A stretch of 64,000 nucleotides of DNA, taken from Streptomyces sp. NBS 14/10 (lineage in GTDB: Bacteria > Actinomycetota > Actinomycetes > Streptomycetales > Streptomycetaceae). The notes under the pieces were generated by a model that was given only the letters and a program-made list of their open reading frames with translations, did not search any database and was not told where the DNA came from. The DNA is taken from positions 49,796 through 113,795 of the forward strand of contig NZ_NCSM01000020.1 of NCBI RefSeq assembly GCF_002224125.1, in the 5' to 3' direction. Numbering within the stretch: position 1 is the first letter of the stretch; each line of letters opens with the position of its first letter. A program made the translations under genes and the position numbers. Positions 1-8,819 of this stretch are shown here, piece after piece.

Positions 1-889
1 CCGCAGTCAAAGACGCTCCCCCTTCCTTGGCTAAACGCCGCAGGTCAGGCCTGCCTGCCGCCAGATACAGCCCACGCAGCGCCGACTGGAGCCGCGTCGC
101 GGCGCCGGCCACCGACTGGCGCACCGGGGGACAGACCCCCTGAGCCCGCTCCCACAGAAACTTCAGATCCCCAGCGCTGCCCCCGAAGATCGTGCCCAGC
201 ATGTACACCACCGGCCAGGCCGGCAGCCGCGACCCGGCAAGAACCCGCGACACATAGGAAGCAGACAACTCGGCCTGACGAGCGGCCTCCTGGAGGCTCA
301 CCGAACTCGTCCGCTGCAGGTCCGAGAGCGCAGCGGCCAGCTGACGCCGCGCCCCCACAGCGCCGGCGCCCTCCGGAACAGGAGACTGCGGGCTGGCCCC
401 TCCCGGCGCACTCCGCGGCGGCTCCGTGCGCTTGAGCGGCGCGGGCCGGCGCTGATCGCGGCGGGCGAGCAGACGCTTCACCTTCCGCTCATTCCACCTG
501 ACCCTCGCCGTCTCGACACTGACCCCCGCAGCCCGGGCCACCGCAGCCCACCCAGTTCCCTCCGCCCGCGCATCCTGCACCGCCGCCGCCACGTAACAGG
601 CCACGTTCGCCGACAACCGGTCCGCATGCGCCAGCAACTCAGCCAGCGGCACCTTCTCCCGCTCGGCATCGGCCAACCGGGCAGCCAGAACCAGACCATC
701 GTCCGCCACCTGCCGCCCCCACCCACAAGACCCTGCCGGCGCTGCCGCCGCGGCCTCACCGTCACGCAGCCGCTGCGCCCGCCGGCGGCAGGACTTTTCG
801 CAGTAGTCCTTCTTCCGGCCCGGGCCCGTCCGCTGGCGGAAACGGCGTCCGCACTGCGCACAGCGCGCGTAGATGGCCGACGTACCCAT
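1..889 (-). CDS. HTH-domain protein with N-terminal Cys cluster (partial, runs off the left edge)
   Basis: An uninterrupted minus-strand reading frame opens at ATG 889 behind a GAAGG ribosome site and is still open at base 1, so about 296 residues are visible. The N-terminus (YARCAQCGRRF, then DYCEKSCRRR) has two Cys pairs and looks like a small zinc ribbon. Around residues 115-135 is a first HTH-like stretch (WAAVARAAGVSVETARVRW). A second, clearer one (LQEAARQAELSASYVSRVL) lies near residues 205-225 and resembles XRE-type DNA-binding proteins. A proline/alanine-rich linker joins them. The C-terminus is missing. It is probably a DNA-binding protein of an actinobacterial mobile or plasmid module; its target is unknown. 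Confidence 0.7.
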   Translation of the reverse strand, partial: MGTSAIYARCAQCGRRFRQRTGPGRKKDYCEKSCRRRAQRLRDGEAAAAAPAGSCGWGRQVADDGLVLAARLADAEREKVPLAELLAHADRLSANVACYVAAAVQDARAEGTGWAAVARAAGVSVETARVRWNERKVKRLLARRDQRRPAPLKRTEPPRSAPGGASPQSPVPEGAGAVGARRQLAAALSDLQRTSSVSLQEAARQAELSASYVSRVLAGSRLPAWPVVYMLGTIFGGSAGDLKFLWERAQGVCPPVRQSVAGAATRLQSALRGLYLAAGRPDLRRLAKEGGASLTA

Positions 890-909
890 CAGACCTTCTT
901 TCGAGGGGA

Positions 910-929
910 CCACCGGCTTTAGCCGGTGG
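910..929. repeat. Left subterminal hairpin of the IS605/TnpB element
   Basis: CCACCGGCT-TT-AGCCGGTGG is a perfect 9-bp stem upstream of tnpB. A closely similar hairpin lies just past the tnpB stop. Paired imperfect palindromes at both ends are the expected recognition structures of IS200/IS605 elements. Confidence 0.6.
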
Positions 930-1048
930 GGGAATCGAGTCCTTGAAGCGGAGCCGCGAAGCGGCGGAGCACGCTGCGCTGTCAGTGGTGGCCGGTAGAG
1001 TGATGGCACCGGCTTTGACCAGGGAAGACGCATTGGGGGTGGGCTGCG

Positions 1049-2269
1049 TTGCTGCGTGCGTACAAGTTCCTGCTGCGGCCTACCGTTCGGCAGGCGCAGG
1101 CCCTGACGGAGATGCTGCGGGACCACTGTTCGCTCTATAACGGGGCCCTCCAGGAACGCCGCGACGCCTGGCGGCACACGTCGAAGACCAGCATCAGGTA
1201 TGGCGACCAGTCTGCGCAGCTGAGGGAGATTCGGGCGTTCGACGCGGAGCGTCAGGGCCGCTGGTCCTTCTCGAGCCAGCAGGCCACGCTCAGGCGGCTG
1301 GACAAGGCGTTCCAGGCGTTCTTCCGCCGGGTCAGGAGCGGCGGGAAGCCCGGATACCCCAGGTTCAAGGGCATGGGCCACTTCGACACGGTCGTCTTCC
1401 CGAGGGACGGGGACGGCTGCCGCTGGGACTCCACCCCCAACGATGCCCACACCCGGGTACGTCTCCAGGGCGTGGGGCACGTGCGTGTGCATCAGCACCG
1501 GTCCGTGAAGGGCCGGGTCAAGACGGTGTCGGTGAAGCGCGAGGGCGACCGCTGGTATGTGGTCCTCGCCTGTGACGAGGTGCCCGCAGAGCCGCTTTGC
1601 GGCACGGGCAGCATCGTCGGCATCGATATGGGCACGGTGCACTTCTTCACTGGCTCGGGCGGGGAGCGCAAGGAGAACCCGCGATTCCTGGAGTCGATGG
1701 CGGAAGAGCTGGCCGCTGCCCAGCAGCGCCTTGCGACGTTCCCCAAGCGCACCAGGTGCCGGACGAAGAAGCACCGGACTGCGGCCCGGAAGGTGGCCAA
1801 GCTGCACGCCAGGATCCGGCGTCAGCGCCTGGACCACCACCACAAGACCGCCCTCGCGCTCGTGCGGGAGCACGACGTGATCGGGCACGAGAAGCTGAAC
1901 ACGGCGGGCATGACAAAGGCGCCCGTGCCCAAGCCGGACCCTGAGCGCGACGGAGGGTTTCTCCCGAACGGTGCCGCTGCGAAGGCTGGGCTGAACCGCA
2001 GCATCCTGGACGCGGGTTGGGGGCTGTTCCTGGGAATCCTGGCGGACAAGGCTGAGAGCGCCGGTCGCCGAGTGATCCCGGTGGACGCCCGCAATACCTC
2101 CCGCACGTGCCCGCCCGAGATAGGCGGATGCGGGCACGTCGCAAAGGAGAACCGCGCCACCCAAGCGAAGTTCGAGTGCGTCAAGTGCGGCCTGGTGGAG
2201 AACGCCGACCGTGTGGGCGCTCTGAACGTCCTGCACAGGGCTGGGCTGGTCCTCTGCGCGGAGGCTTAG
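1049..2269 (+). CDS. tnpB: TnpB, RNA-guided nuclease of an IS605-family element
   Basis: The 406-residue protein starts at TTG 1049. RuvC catalytic residues are visible as D193 (GIDMGT), E281 (GHEKLN) and D387 (ENADRVGALNVL). A four-cysteine zinc site lies at C354, C361, C377 and C380. The N-terminal YKFLLRPT and PRFKG motifs are typical of OrfB/TnpB. TnpB family members are guide-RNA-directed DNA endonucleases that help retain the IS. All catalytic residues are present, so the nuclease may be active. No TnpA (Y1 transposase) lies beside it, so the element would be non-autonomous. The first zinc knuckle has extra residues (CPPEIGGCG) compared with the usual CxxCG. Confidence 0.9.
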   Translation: MLRAYKFLLRPTVRQAQALTEMLRDHCSLYNGALQERRDAWRHTSKTSIRYGDQSAQLREIRAFDAERQGRWSFSSQQATLRRLDKAFQAFFRRVRSGGKPGYPRFKGMGHFDTVVFPRDGDGCRWDSTPNDAHTRVRLQGVGHVRVHQHRSVKGRVKTVSVKREGDRWYVVLACDEVPAEPLCGTGSIVGIDMGTVHFFTGSGGERKENPRFLESMAEELAAAQQRLATFPKRTRCRTKKHRTAARKVAKLHARIRRQRLDHHHKTALALVREHDVIGHEKLNTAGMTKAPVPKPDPERDGGFLPNGAAAKAGLNRSILDAGWGLFLGILADKAESAGRRVIPVDARNTSRTCPPEIGGCGHVAKENRATQAKFECVKCGLVENADRVGALNVLHRAGLVLCAEA

Positions 2270-2285
2270 CCACCGACGCAGGAAG

Positions 2286-2305
2286 CCCGCCGCTTCAGCG
2301 GTGGG
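2286..2305. repeat. Right subterminal hairpin of the IS605/TnpB element
   Basis: CCCGCCGCT-TC-AGCGGTGGG forms a 9-bp stem with one wobble, 17 bases past the tnpB stop. It resembles the hairpin at 910-929 and marks the right end of the element. In TnpB systems the guide RNA scaffold ends at this boundary. Confidence 0.6.
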
Positions 2306-2455
2306 TGGAGTCACCTTGTTTCTCCCTCCCGCCGGGACGCCTTTTCATCGGAGGCGGAGCAGAAAATCCCTGACGCATCTGGCATGCGACCGTCTGTGCA
2401 GGCGGGTGCCTGCTCCGGCAAGGTTTCGGGCCTTCCGGAACAGGCACCCGGTGTC

Positions 2456-2722
2456 TCAGAGGAGGCGAATCCGCAGGTAGTGGACGCTTGAATAACCGGG
2501 GGCAGCCGCCAAAGCCCCCAGCGGGAGCGCCCATACGGATGGGAGGCTGGATCCGGCCGCGGTCATCCAGATCACGATGACTGCCAACAGCGCGGCCCGC
2601 AGCCGCAGGGTGACACGCCAGGCAACCAGCACACGGCTTTGCCAAGACGATAGCGACGGCCTGCTACGTTCACTTCTCGCCGAGGCATGCTGAACGGCTC
2701 CTCGGAAAATTCGGTCGAGCAT
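2456..2722 (-). CDS. Small hypothetical membrane protein
   Basis: The 88-residue reading frame begins at ATG 2722. A basic N-terminal half (SERSRPSLSSWQSRVLVAWR) precedes hydrophobic stretches (LRAALLAVIVIWMTAAG and VWALPLGALAAAPGY), suggesting one or two membrane segments and a positive-inside N-terminus. The architecture is similar to small hydrophobic proteins on Streptomyces conjugative elements, but I cannot place it in a named family. No strong ribosome site is visible and the coding status is uncertain. Confidence 0.4.
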   Translation of the reverse strand: MLDRIFRGAVQHASARSERSRPSLSSWQSRVLVAWRVTLRLRAALLAVIVIWMTAAGSSLPSVWALPLGALAAAPGYSSVHYLRIRLL

Positions 2723-2734
2723 TACGCAATCCAA

Positions 2735-3413
2735 TGTTCGAACGGACGGGCCTCAGGGCGGGCGCATTCCGCCCTGAGGCCACATCATGCGGGTACTCGT
2801 GTCCCGCACAAGAGGTAAACGTACAGCCGGTCACACAACCCCCGAGACCATGCAAACGCCTCGTTGACGCGACGCCCAAACCACCCGTATCGGCGTTCGG
2901 CGAGTCCTCGCATGAAAACGAAAGAACCTGCTCACGAAGCGGTCTTGAATGATCCGGTGAGCGGGTCAACGTGTGCAGCGTGAGCCAACGTTGACTTCGG
3001 GTCGCGGCGGCGCCGCCATTCCTGTAAGGGCCGCGTATAAGCGGTAGATTCACCTGTTAGGAGTCACGCGCTGCACGTGCAGGTGCAATGGAACTGGCAT
3101 TCGGGCCCGGCCTTGAGTGGTGGAGCCAGGGCCTGCCGTCCGCCTAAAGGCCCTGGATGTACACGAGTTACTCCTTCCTGCTACCAGCAGCATGCCACTG
3201 CGTCGCGGTCAGGCCTGTCGAACCCGAGAGGCCGCAGAAGCCGGCCTTCAGTAGAGGCTCCAGTGGTGCTCGAGGGAAACGCTCGACATCGGTCGGCAAC
3301 CTCAGGCAACTCCTCTTCCCTGTTGGTGGCCATGAGAGGGGAAGTGAAGGAAGCGAAGCCGAGGAGACAGAGCCAAGCCGCAACGCCCCCGCGGAGCTGG
3401 TCGGTAATCACCT
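2735..3413. other. Region without a convincing gene
   Basis: Short reading frames exist on both strands, but none shows a recognisable domain, a good ribosome site or third-position GC bias. Base composition is lower in GC than the flanks. I see no RNA gene here. Confidence 0.4.
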
Positions 3414-3953
3414 TCAACCGTAGGCCGAGGGGTCCGTCCAGAACAGGACCTCCTCAGGGCCTTGGTCGCACAAGGAATTCTCCTGGGCAAAGAGCGTGCT
3501 GGGCTCCTGGCGGGATGCGGGGGCGGCGGAGTCTGCAGGCGAGAGCCGCTGCGGAGGCCGAGGGGGAGCGGGGGAGTGGTGAAGGGGTTCGGTGACGACC
3601 GCCGCATGCGTGGTGGCGGCCGAGCAGGTGCGGCAGGCGTCGCTCAGCCGCCATAGGCGCCCGCTGGGGTCGTAGGTGAGGAGCAGGATCAGGGGGCCGC
3701 CGCAGCCGCGGTGCCGGGGGTGCCATCGGCAGCCGTGTTCGCCGCACTGGCAGGTACGCAAGTGGTGGGCGAGGGCTTCGCTGTGTGCATGGTGGGCCAG
3801 GTGGGCCACCACGGAAGCGTGGACACCTTGAGATCCGGTGCCGACGGGGGCCGGGCCGCAGTGGCCGCACAGTAGGGCTGGCCCGGGGGAGTTGGTGCGG
3901 ATCTCTACCGTCCAGGTGCGCCGTCCCGGGCGTGTGGTCGTACCGGATCCCAT
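3414..3953 (-). CDS. Cys/His-rich hypothetical protein of Streptomyces mobile-element type
   Basis: The 179-residue protein starts at ATG 3953. CGHCGPAP, CQCGEHGCRWHPRHRGCGG and ACRTCSAAT supply several Cys/His clusters that could bind zinc. An all-His/Ala segment (HLAHHAHSEALAHHL) precedes the second cluster. The pattern resembles a hypothetical protein often seen in Streptomyces plasmids and integrative elements beside HTH genes. The proline-rich C-terminus from about residue 130 looks unstructured. It is transcribed away from the XRE regulator at 4139, with an inverted repeat between them that could control both. No enzymatic function can be assigned. Confidence 0.65.
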   Translation of the reverse strand: MGSGTTTRPGRRTWTVEIRTNSPGPALLCGHCGPAPVGTGSQGVHASVVAHLAHHAHSEALAHHLRTCQCGEHGCRWHPRHRGCGGPLILLLTYDPSGRLWRLSDACRTCSAATTHAAVVTEPLHHSPAPPRPPQRLSPADSAAPASRQEPSTLFAQENSLCDQGPEEVLFWTDPSAYG

Positions 3954-4041
3954 TGGTCGTTATCCTCCGTGCGTGCTTCGTGTTGCCGGCTCTGCTCCCC
4001 GCCCCGTGTCGGGCGGGGCGGACTGGCGGCGGCACACGGTA

Positions 4042-4103
4042 GTGAAGACGTCTGCCCTAAGTATTGTGCCGACACCCAACAGAAATAGGGCAGACGTCTA
4101 CAC
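4042..4103. promoter_or_regulatory. Imperfect 19-bp inverted repeat in a divergent promoter region
   Basis: The arms at 4042-4060 and 4085-4103 match at 17 of 19 positions when one is reverse-complemented, with an identical core AGACGTCTGCCCT / AGGGCAGACGTCT. Each core contains the palindrome AGACGTCT. It lies between the 3953 (minus) and 4139 (plus) starts and is a candidate operator for the adjacent XRE protein. Confidence 0.55.
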
Positions 4104-4138
4104 TGACGGGGCAGGGGTCTGCACCTTGCGATGGACGG

Positions 4139-4402
4139 GTGACGATCTTCCCGCCCGACGCCAACCTCGACGAGCTCCGTCTGGAGCTCTCCCGGCTGCG
4201 GGCCGCGCGCGGATGGACCTACGACGAACTCGCCGCACGCAGCGGCCTGTCCCGTCGCACCCTCATCGAGATCGAGCAGGGCCGCACCATCGGCACCCTC
4301 GCCACCTGGCACGCTCTCGCCCACGCCCTCAGTGCCCCCATCGACCAACTCCTGGGCACCCTCTGCGCGGGCCACGAACCCCCCGCCCCGCCGGCAACCT
4401 GA
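4139..4402 (+). CDS. XRE-family HTH regulator
   Basis: The 87-residue protein starts at GTG 4139, with purine-rich sequence (GATGGACGG) just before it. A complete Cro/CI-type HTH spans residues 11-70 (LRLELSRLRAARGWTYDEL, ARSGLSRRTLIEIEQGRT, LATWHALAHALSAPIDQLL). It is likely a small dimeric DNA-binding repressor. The inverted repeat at 4042-4103 just upstream suggests autoregulation and control of the divergent 3953 gene. The proline-rich tail is short. A longer form starting upstream would read through the operator and is unlikely. Confidence 0.8.
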   Translation: MTIFPPDANLDELRLELSRLRAARGWTYDELAARSGLSRRTLIEIEQGRTIGTLATWHALAHALSAPIDQLLGTLCAGHEPPAPPAT

Positions 4403-4581
4403 CCCGGCCGTTCGAACACCGTCCCGCCTCAGGCCCGCTTGCCCCGGCCAACCGAACCAGCGACGGCCCTCCGAACGAAAGGCCGTAACAGGAACATGGG
4501 CGCGGTGTATTGAGGCCAGGCGGGGGACATCGGCGGCAGCGTTGCGCTTGATACGGCGTGTCGCCTGCCAGGTTGCCGCGC

Positions 4582-5457
4582 ATGCACGCCACCACCTCTG
4601 CCAGCGACCGAGCCTGGGACGGCAGCTACAAACACCGCCACCCCCCACGCTTCCTGCGCGTAGCCCCGGACAGCCCCACCCGCCTCCTGCGCACCGCCCA
4701 GCAAGGCCAGTGCTCCTCCTGCGGCAACCACATCGAGTGGTACAACCGCACAACCGGCCACAACCCCATCCCACTCCACCCCCACGAACTGCCAGCCGCC
4801 GCCGTACCTGCCTCCCAGCGGTGGCACATCGACTCCGGCATCGCTCACCCATCCGGCGACGGCTCGCCCTGGTGCCGCGTACGCCACCGCGCCCTGTGCC
4901 CCGCCACCCCCGCCGAAGCCCACAGCAGCACCATGGACGCCCTGCGGCGCCACCTGGCCCTCACCTCACGACGCCTCCAAGACACCGGCCACTTCACACC
5001 ACCTCCACCCCCTCACCCCGATCCACCAACCCCCGACACAGCACCGCAGACGCGGCCGGTCGTGCAATTCCTGTGCCTGCGCTACCTCGCCCCCGGCCCA
5101 CTCGAACACATCCCCTGCGTCGCCCAGACCCGCGCCCGCCGCCGCTGCCCCCACCCCGTCCTCGACCCCGACGCCCTCCCCGGCACCTGGATCCTCACCC
5201 CCCTCCACCCGGCCCACGACCCAGGCCAGCTCCCACTGACCGAACTATGGCTGGCGCTCTACGACCTGAACCACCTGCCCTATAGCGAACAACTCCGGTG
5301 GCGCGCTCAACGCTGCACCGCGCACGCCACCGCCCCAGAGGCCGCAGACATCGCCCGCACCGCCTGGGAACCCCTCAACCCCCGCACGCACCACCAGCAC
5401 ATCCAGCACCACCTGCCCGACACCGCCCCACCCTCAGGGCCGCGGGGACGCAGGTGA
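4582..5457 (+). CDS. DUF6083-like hypothetical protein
   Basis: This is a protein of about 291 residues. A Cys/His segment (GQCSSCGNHIEWYNRT, then HPHEL) is followed by WHIDSGIAHP and WCRVRHRALCP, a layout I associate with Streptomyces DUF6083 proteins. A Pro-rich linker leads to a C-terminal part with FLCLRYLAPGP and ELWLALYDLNHLP, which could form a second compact domain. The stop overlaps the GTG of the next gene (GTGA at 5454-5457), so the two are probably translationally coupled. GTG 4558 is an alternative start; neither has a strong ribosome site. Function is unknown. Such genes recur in plasmid or integrative-element regions. Confidence 0.65.
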   Translation: MHATTSASDRAWDGSYKHRHPPRFLRVAPDSPTRLLRTAQQGQCSSCGNHIEWYNRTTGHNPIPLHPHELPAAAVPASQRWHIDSGIAHPSGDGSPWCRVRHRALCPATPAEAHSSTMDALRRHLALTSRRLQDTGHFTPPPPPHPDPPTPDTAPQTRPVVQFLCLRYLAPGPLEHIPCVAQTRARRRCPHPVLDPDALPGTWILTPLHPAHDPGQLPLTELWLALYDLNHLPYSEQLRWRAQRCTAHATAPEAADIARTAWEPLNPRTHHQHIQHHLPDTAPPSGPRGRR

Positions 5458-5978
5458 CGGACTCCGCCTCCCGCGTGCTGATCTGCGGAAGCCGCCGCTG
5501 GCCCTGGCCCGACACCGTCACCACCATCCTGGACCGCGCCGCCACTCGGCACAGCAGCGACCTCGTCATCATCGAAGGAGCCGGCACCGGCGCCGCAAGC
5601 GCCGCCCACCGCTGGTGCACCGACCACGATCTGCCCGCTTGGCGCCACCGCTGCTACCCCCTCGCCCCCACCCCCGGACGCCGCGCACGCACCCGCTGCT
5701 GGACCGAAGCCGAACGCAACCAGCGGATACTCCACGACGAAGGTCCCCGCCTGATCATCGCCTTCCACGAGAACTTCCACCCCCACCACACCGGCAGTAC
5801 CACCGATATGTGCCGCCGCGCACTCGCCCACCAGATCCCCGTCTGGCTCGTGCCCACCGCCGACCCCGACAAAGGCATGTGGCTCAACCCCAGCCACTAC
5901 ACCACCCCACAGACCGGCCACCCCGCACCGTGCCAAGACCGGACCGACCCCCAGCCCGATACCGCCGCCCCACCCTAG
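5454..5978 (+). CDS. SLOG-domain (DUF2493/YspA-like) protein
   Basis: The 174-residue protein starts at GTG 5454 and overlaps the previous stop. The N-terminus SRVLICGSRRWPWPDTV is the hallmark of the DUF2493/SLOG Rossmann-like fold. IIEGAGTGAASAAHRW matches the glycine-rich nucleotide-binding loop, and GPRLIIAFHENF with GSTTDMCRRAL matches later conserved strands. SLOG proteins are thought to bind nucleotide-derived ligands; cellular roles are mostly unknown. Operon-like spacing with the DUF6083 gene and the downstream RecD2-like helicase suggests a mobile-element accessory role. Confidence 0.75.
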   Translation: MTDSASRVLICGSRRWPWPDTVTTILDRAATRHSSDLVIIEGAGTGAASAAHRWCTDHDLPAWRHRCYPLAPTPGRRARTRCWTEAERNQRILHDEGPRLIIAFHENFHPHHTGSTTDMCRRALAHQIPVWLVPTADPDKGMWLNPSHYTTPQTGHPAPCQDRTDPQPDTAAPP

Positions 5979-6119
5979 ACACCGGCCACCAGCACAGCAG
6001 AGACACCGACATAGCCCGCACCCACCACATCACCGGCACCCCCTGACCTACCCAGGCCGTCCCGGCCCAGGCAAAGACCGCACAACAACCGGATACGCCC
6101 CGCACGAGAAAACACCCTT

Positions 6120-8435
6120 ATGACCGTGCCGCCCGCCCCGTCACCCGGCGACCGCATCGACGGAGTCGTCGACCACCTCGTCCACGTCACCTACGACCAC
6201 CACACCATCCTGCGCCTGGCCATCGCCGATGACGCACCGACCTCCCGCACGGTCACCGCGGTCGGCAAGGCACTGTTCGGTACACAGCCGGGGGAGAACC
6301 TGCGCCTGACCGGCACATGGATCAACCACCCCCGCTACGGCCGACAGTTCAAGACCGAGACCTGCGAGCGGACCTGGCCGGCCACCGCCCGCGCGATCCG
6401 CCTCTACCTCGCCTCCGGAATGATCCACGGCATCGGCAAGACCCTGGCCACCGCCATCACCAACCAGTTCGGCGAGCAGACCCTCCACGTCATCGACACC
6501 AACCCCAAGCGCCTCCTGCAGGTCCACGGCATCGGCCCCACCCGCCTGGAACGCATCGCCCAGGCCTGGCGCACCCAGAAGACCATCGCCGAGATCATGG
6601 TCTTCCTCCAAGGCCTCAACATCCCCGCCCACCTGGCCGTGAAGATCTACCAGACCTACAGCAAGGCCGACCAGGACCCCATGGAGGTCGTACGCCACAA
6701 CCCCTACCGGCTATGCCGCGACATCCACGGCATCGGCTTCGAGACCGCCGACCGCATCGCCCTCGCCACCGGCATCCCCAAACACAGCGACCAACGCCTC
6801 CAAGCCGCCCTCCTCCACACCCTCACCCAAGCCCGCAGCCACGGCGACTGCCACCTACCCGAACGCGTCCTCCTCGCCCGCACCCGCCACCTCCTGACCG
6901 ACGACGACCCCACCACCACAGAAATCCTCGAAGACCCCATCCTGCGCCAATCCCTGGAAGTCCTGCGCGCCCGCGGCGAGACGGTCATCGAAGACCTCCC
7001 CGCACCCGTCCTCGAGGACGGCAGTGTCTTCCACGCGGTCACCGTCGTCAGCCTCGCCTGGATGCACCGCGCCGAGGCAGGACTGGCCGAAGACATCCTG
7101 CGCCTGCACCACGCCCCGCCCACCCTGGCCGACCACGCCGACTGGACCACCCTCCTCACCCACACCGCCCCCAACAACCTGACCAGCGAACAACAACAAG
7201 CCATCCTGACCGCCCTCACCCAGCCACTATCCGTCATCACCGGAGGCCCCGGCTGCGGCAAGACCCACCTGCTCCGCACCCTCGTCACCCTCACCGGCCA
7301 GACGGGCGTCTCCGTCGCGCTGGCGGCCCCGACTGGGAAAGCCGCCAAGCGCATGGAAGAGGCCACGGGACACGCGGCCATGACCGTGCACCGCCTGACC
7401 AGACCCCCACTCGACACGCTGGCCCAGGCTGATCACAGCAGTCTGCTGGAGGACACCGACCTGGTCGTCATCGATGAAGCCTCCATACTGGATGTCCAAC
7501 TCGCAGCCCAGCTCACCTCGGCCGTGCGCACCGGCTGCCACCTCCTCCTGGTCGGCGACACCAACCAGCTGCCCAGCGTCGGCCCCGGCCGCGTGCTGCG
7601 CGACCTCCTCGCCGTTCCCGACATCCCCCGCACCCGGCTCACCCACGTCTTCCGCCAGGACAACGACAGCGCAGCCATCATCGACAACGCCCACCGCATC
7701 CTGCGCGGCCAGCCACCCCAGCCCGCCCCCGGCGTCTTCGGCTGCCGCCCCCTCGAAGACCCCGAGGCCATCGTCGAACACGTCGTGGACCTCGTCGCCA
7801 CCCTCATTCCGCAGCACTTCGACGCCGCGCCCGAGGACATCCAGGTTCTGTGCCCTGCCCGGCGCCACGCAGCAGGCGTCCTCGCCCTCAACGCCCGTCT
7901 CCAGGCCAGGCTGAACCCGCCGTCACCGGACAGGCCACAGCATCATCATGAGGGAGTCGTCTTCCGCGTCGGAGACCGCGTCCTGCAGATCCGCAACCAG
8001 CCCCACCGCGGCCGCACCGGCGTCTTCAACGGATCCACCGGCACCATCACCGCCATCGACACCGAAACCCGAGAACTCGCCGTCACCCTGAGCGACGGCG
8101 AAACCGTGCCCTACGCCTTCAGCGACCTCGATGAACTTCTCCATGCCTATGCGCTGACGGTTCACCGGTCTCAGGGCAGTGAATACCCCTACGTCGTCAT
8201 CCCTGTCACGACTTCGGCCGGGCCGCTTCTCCAGCGCAATCTGCTCTACACGGCCGTCACGCGCGCACGCCGCGGCGCCGTGCTCCTCGGCCAGCCCACC
8301 GCCGTATACAGGGCTATGGCCAACACGCATGGTCGGCGCCGCTTCACTGCACTCGAACACCGCATCCTCCGGCGAGTCGCAGTCATGCCTCGTTCGCTTG
8401 GTCTCGATCGTGCTGGACAACTCAGCTGGAGTTGA
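6120..8435 (+). CDS. recD2: RecD2-like SF1B DNA helicase
   Basis: The 771-residue protein starts at ATG 6120. The N-terminal OB-like region and helix-hairpin-helix motifs (MIHGIGKTLA, VHGIGPTRLE, DIHGIGFETA) match RecD2. Helicase motifs follow in order: Walker A GGPGCGKT near residue 375, motif Ia APTGKAAKRM, Walker B VVIDEAS near 447, motif III GDTNQLPSVGPG, motif IV THVFRQ, an SH3-like insertion, and C-terminal motifs VHRSQGSEYP and YTAVTRARRG. RecD2 enzymes are 5'-3' helicases that act without RecBC. It follows the small SLOG and DUF6083 genes with a 141-base gap and may be a plasmid or element maintenance gene rather than the housekeeping copy. Confidence 0.9.
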   Translation: MTVPPAPSPGDRIDGVVDHLVHVTYDHHTILRLAIADDAPTSRTVTAVGKALFGTQPGENLRLTGTWINHPRYGRQFKTETCERTWPATARAIRLYLASGMIHGIGKTLATAITNQFGEQTLHVIDTNPKRLLQVHGIGPTRLERIAQAWRTQKTIAEIMVFLQGLNIPAHLAVKIYQTYSKADQDPMEVVRHNPYRLCRDIHGIGFETADRIALATGIPKHSDQRLQAALLHTLTQARSHGDCHLPERVLLARTRHLLTDDDPTTTEILEDPILRQSLEVLRARGETVIEDLPAPVLEDGSVFHAVTVVSLAWMHRAEAGLAEDILRLHHAPPTLADHADWTTLLTHTAPNNLTSEQQQAILTALTQPLSVITGGPGCGKTHLLRTLVTLTGQTGVSVALAAPTGKAAKRMEEATGHAAMTVHRLTRPPLDTLAQADHSSLLEDTDLVVIDEASILDVQLAAQLTSAVRTGCHLLLVGDTNQLPSVGPGRVLRDLLAVPDIPRTRLTHVFRQDNDSAAIIDNAHRILRGQPPQPAPGVFGCRPLEDPEAIVEHVVDLVATLIPQHFDAAPEDIQVLCPARRHAAGVLALNARLQARLNPPSPDRPQHHHEGVVFRVGDRVLQIRNQPHRGRTGVFNGSTGTITAIDTETRELAVTLSDGETVPYAFSDLDELLHAYALTVHRSQGSEYPYVVIPVTTSAGPLLQRNLLYTAVTRARRGAVLLGQPTAVYRAMANTHGRRRFTALEHRILRRVAVMPRSLGLDRAGQLSWS

Positions 8436-8819
8436 AGTGCTTCCCACAAGCCAGCTGTGGGCAGGCGGTCCCATCACCCGGTGCCTGCGGATAGTCACTC
8501 TTCTTCTGTTCATAGCTGATGCCAGGACGGATTAAGAAGCCATCGGCGTCGGAGTTGGCCAGGTCGAAGGCAGCGTCGTCCACGGCGACCAGCACCCACT
8601 GGCGTACCAGGCCCCGTAGAGGTCTCGATCGGCTGCGGCGGCCGGTAATCCTAGGTCTCCTTCAGTGTCCCATCCATGACCGCTCAGTGTACGGAGTCGC
8701 AGGCCCTTCTCGTTCCCCTCTCCGGCGAACAAGCACTGAGCCGCCCTAGCACGGGTGCAAACTCGATTCCAGCGCCGGGAAACGAAGCAATCTCGCTACT
8801 TTGGGCCCTGGCATCGGAC
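8436..8819. other. Intergenic region between convergent genes
   Basis: This lies between the helicase stop and the end of the minus-strand NTPase gene. A minus-strand stretch reads VLVAVDDAAFDLANSDADGF without a start or recognisable family, perhaps a gene remnant. I see no clear terminator hairpin. Confidence 0.35.

Noticed and set aside
4332..5285. A long plus-strand frame overlapping the XRE and DUF6083 genes
   Set aside because: Its Arg/Pro-rich composition is the usual shadow of a GC-rich gene in another frame; the DUF6083 frame has domain-like motifs.
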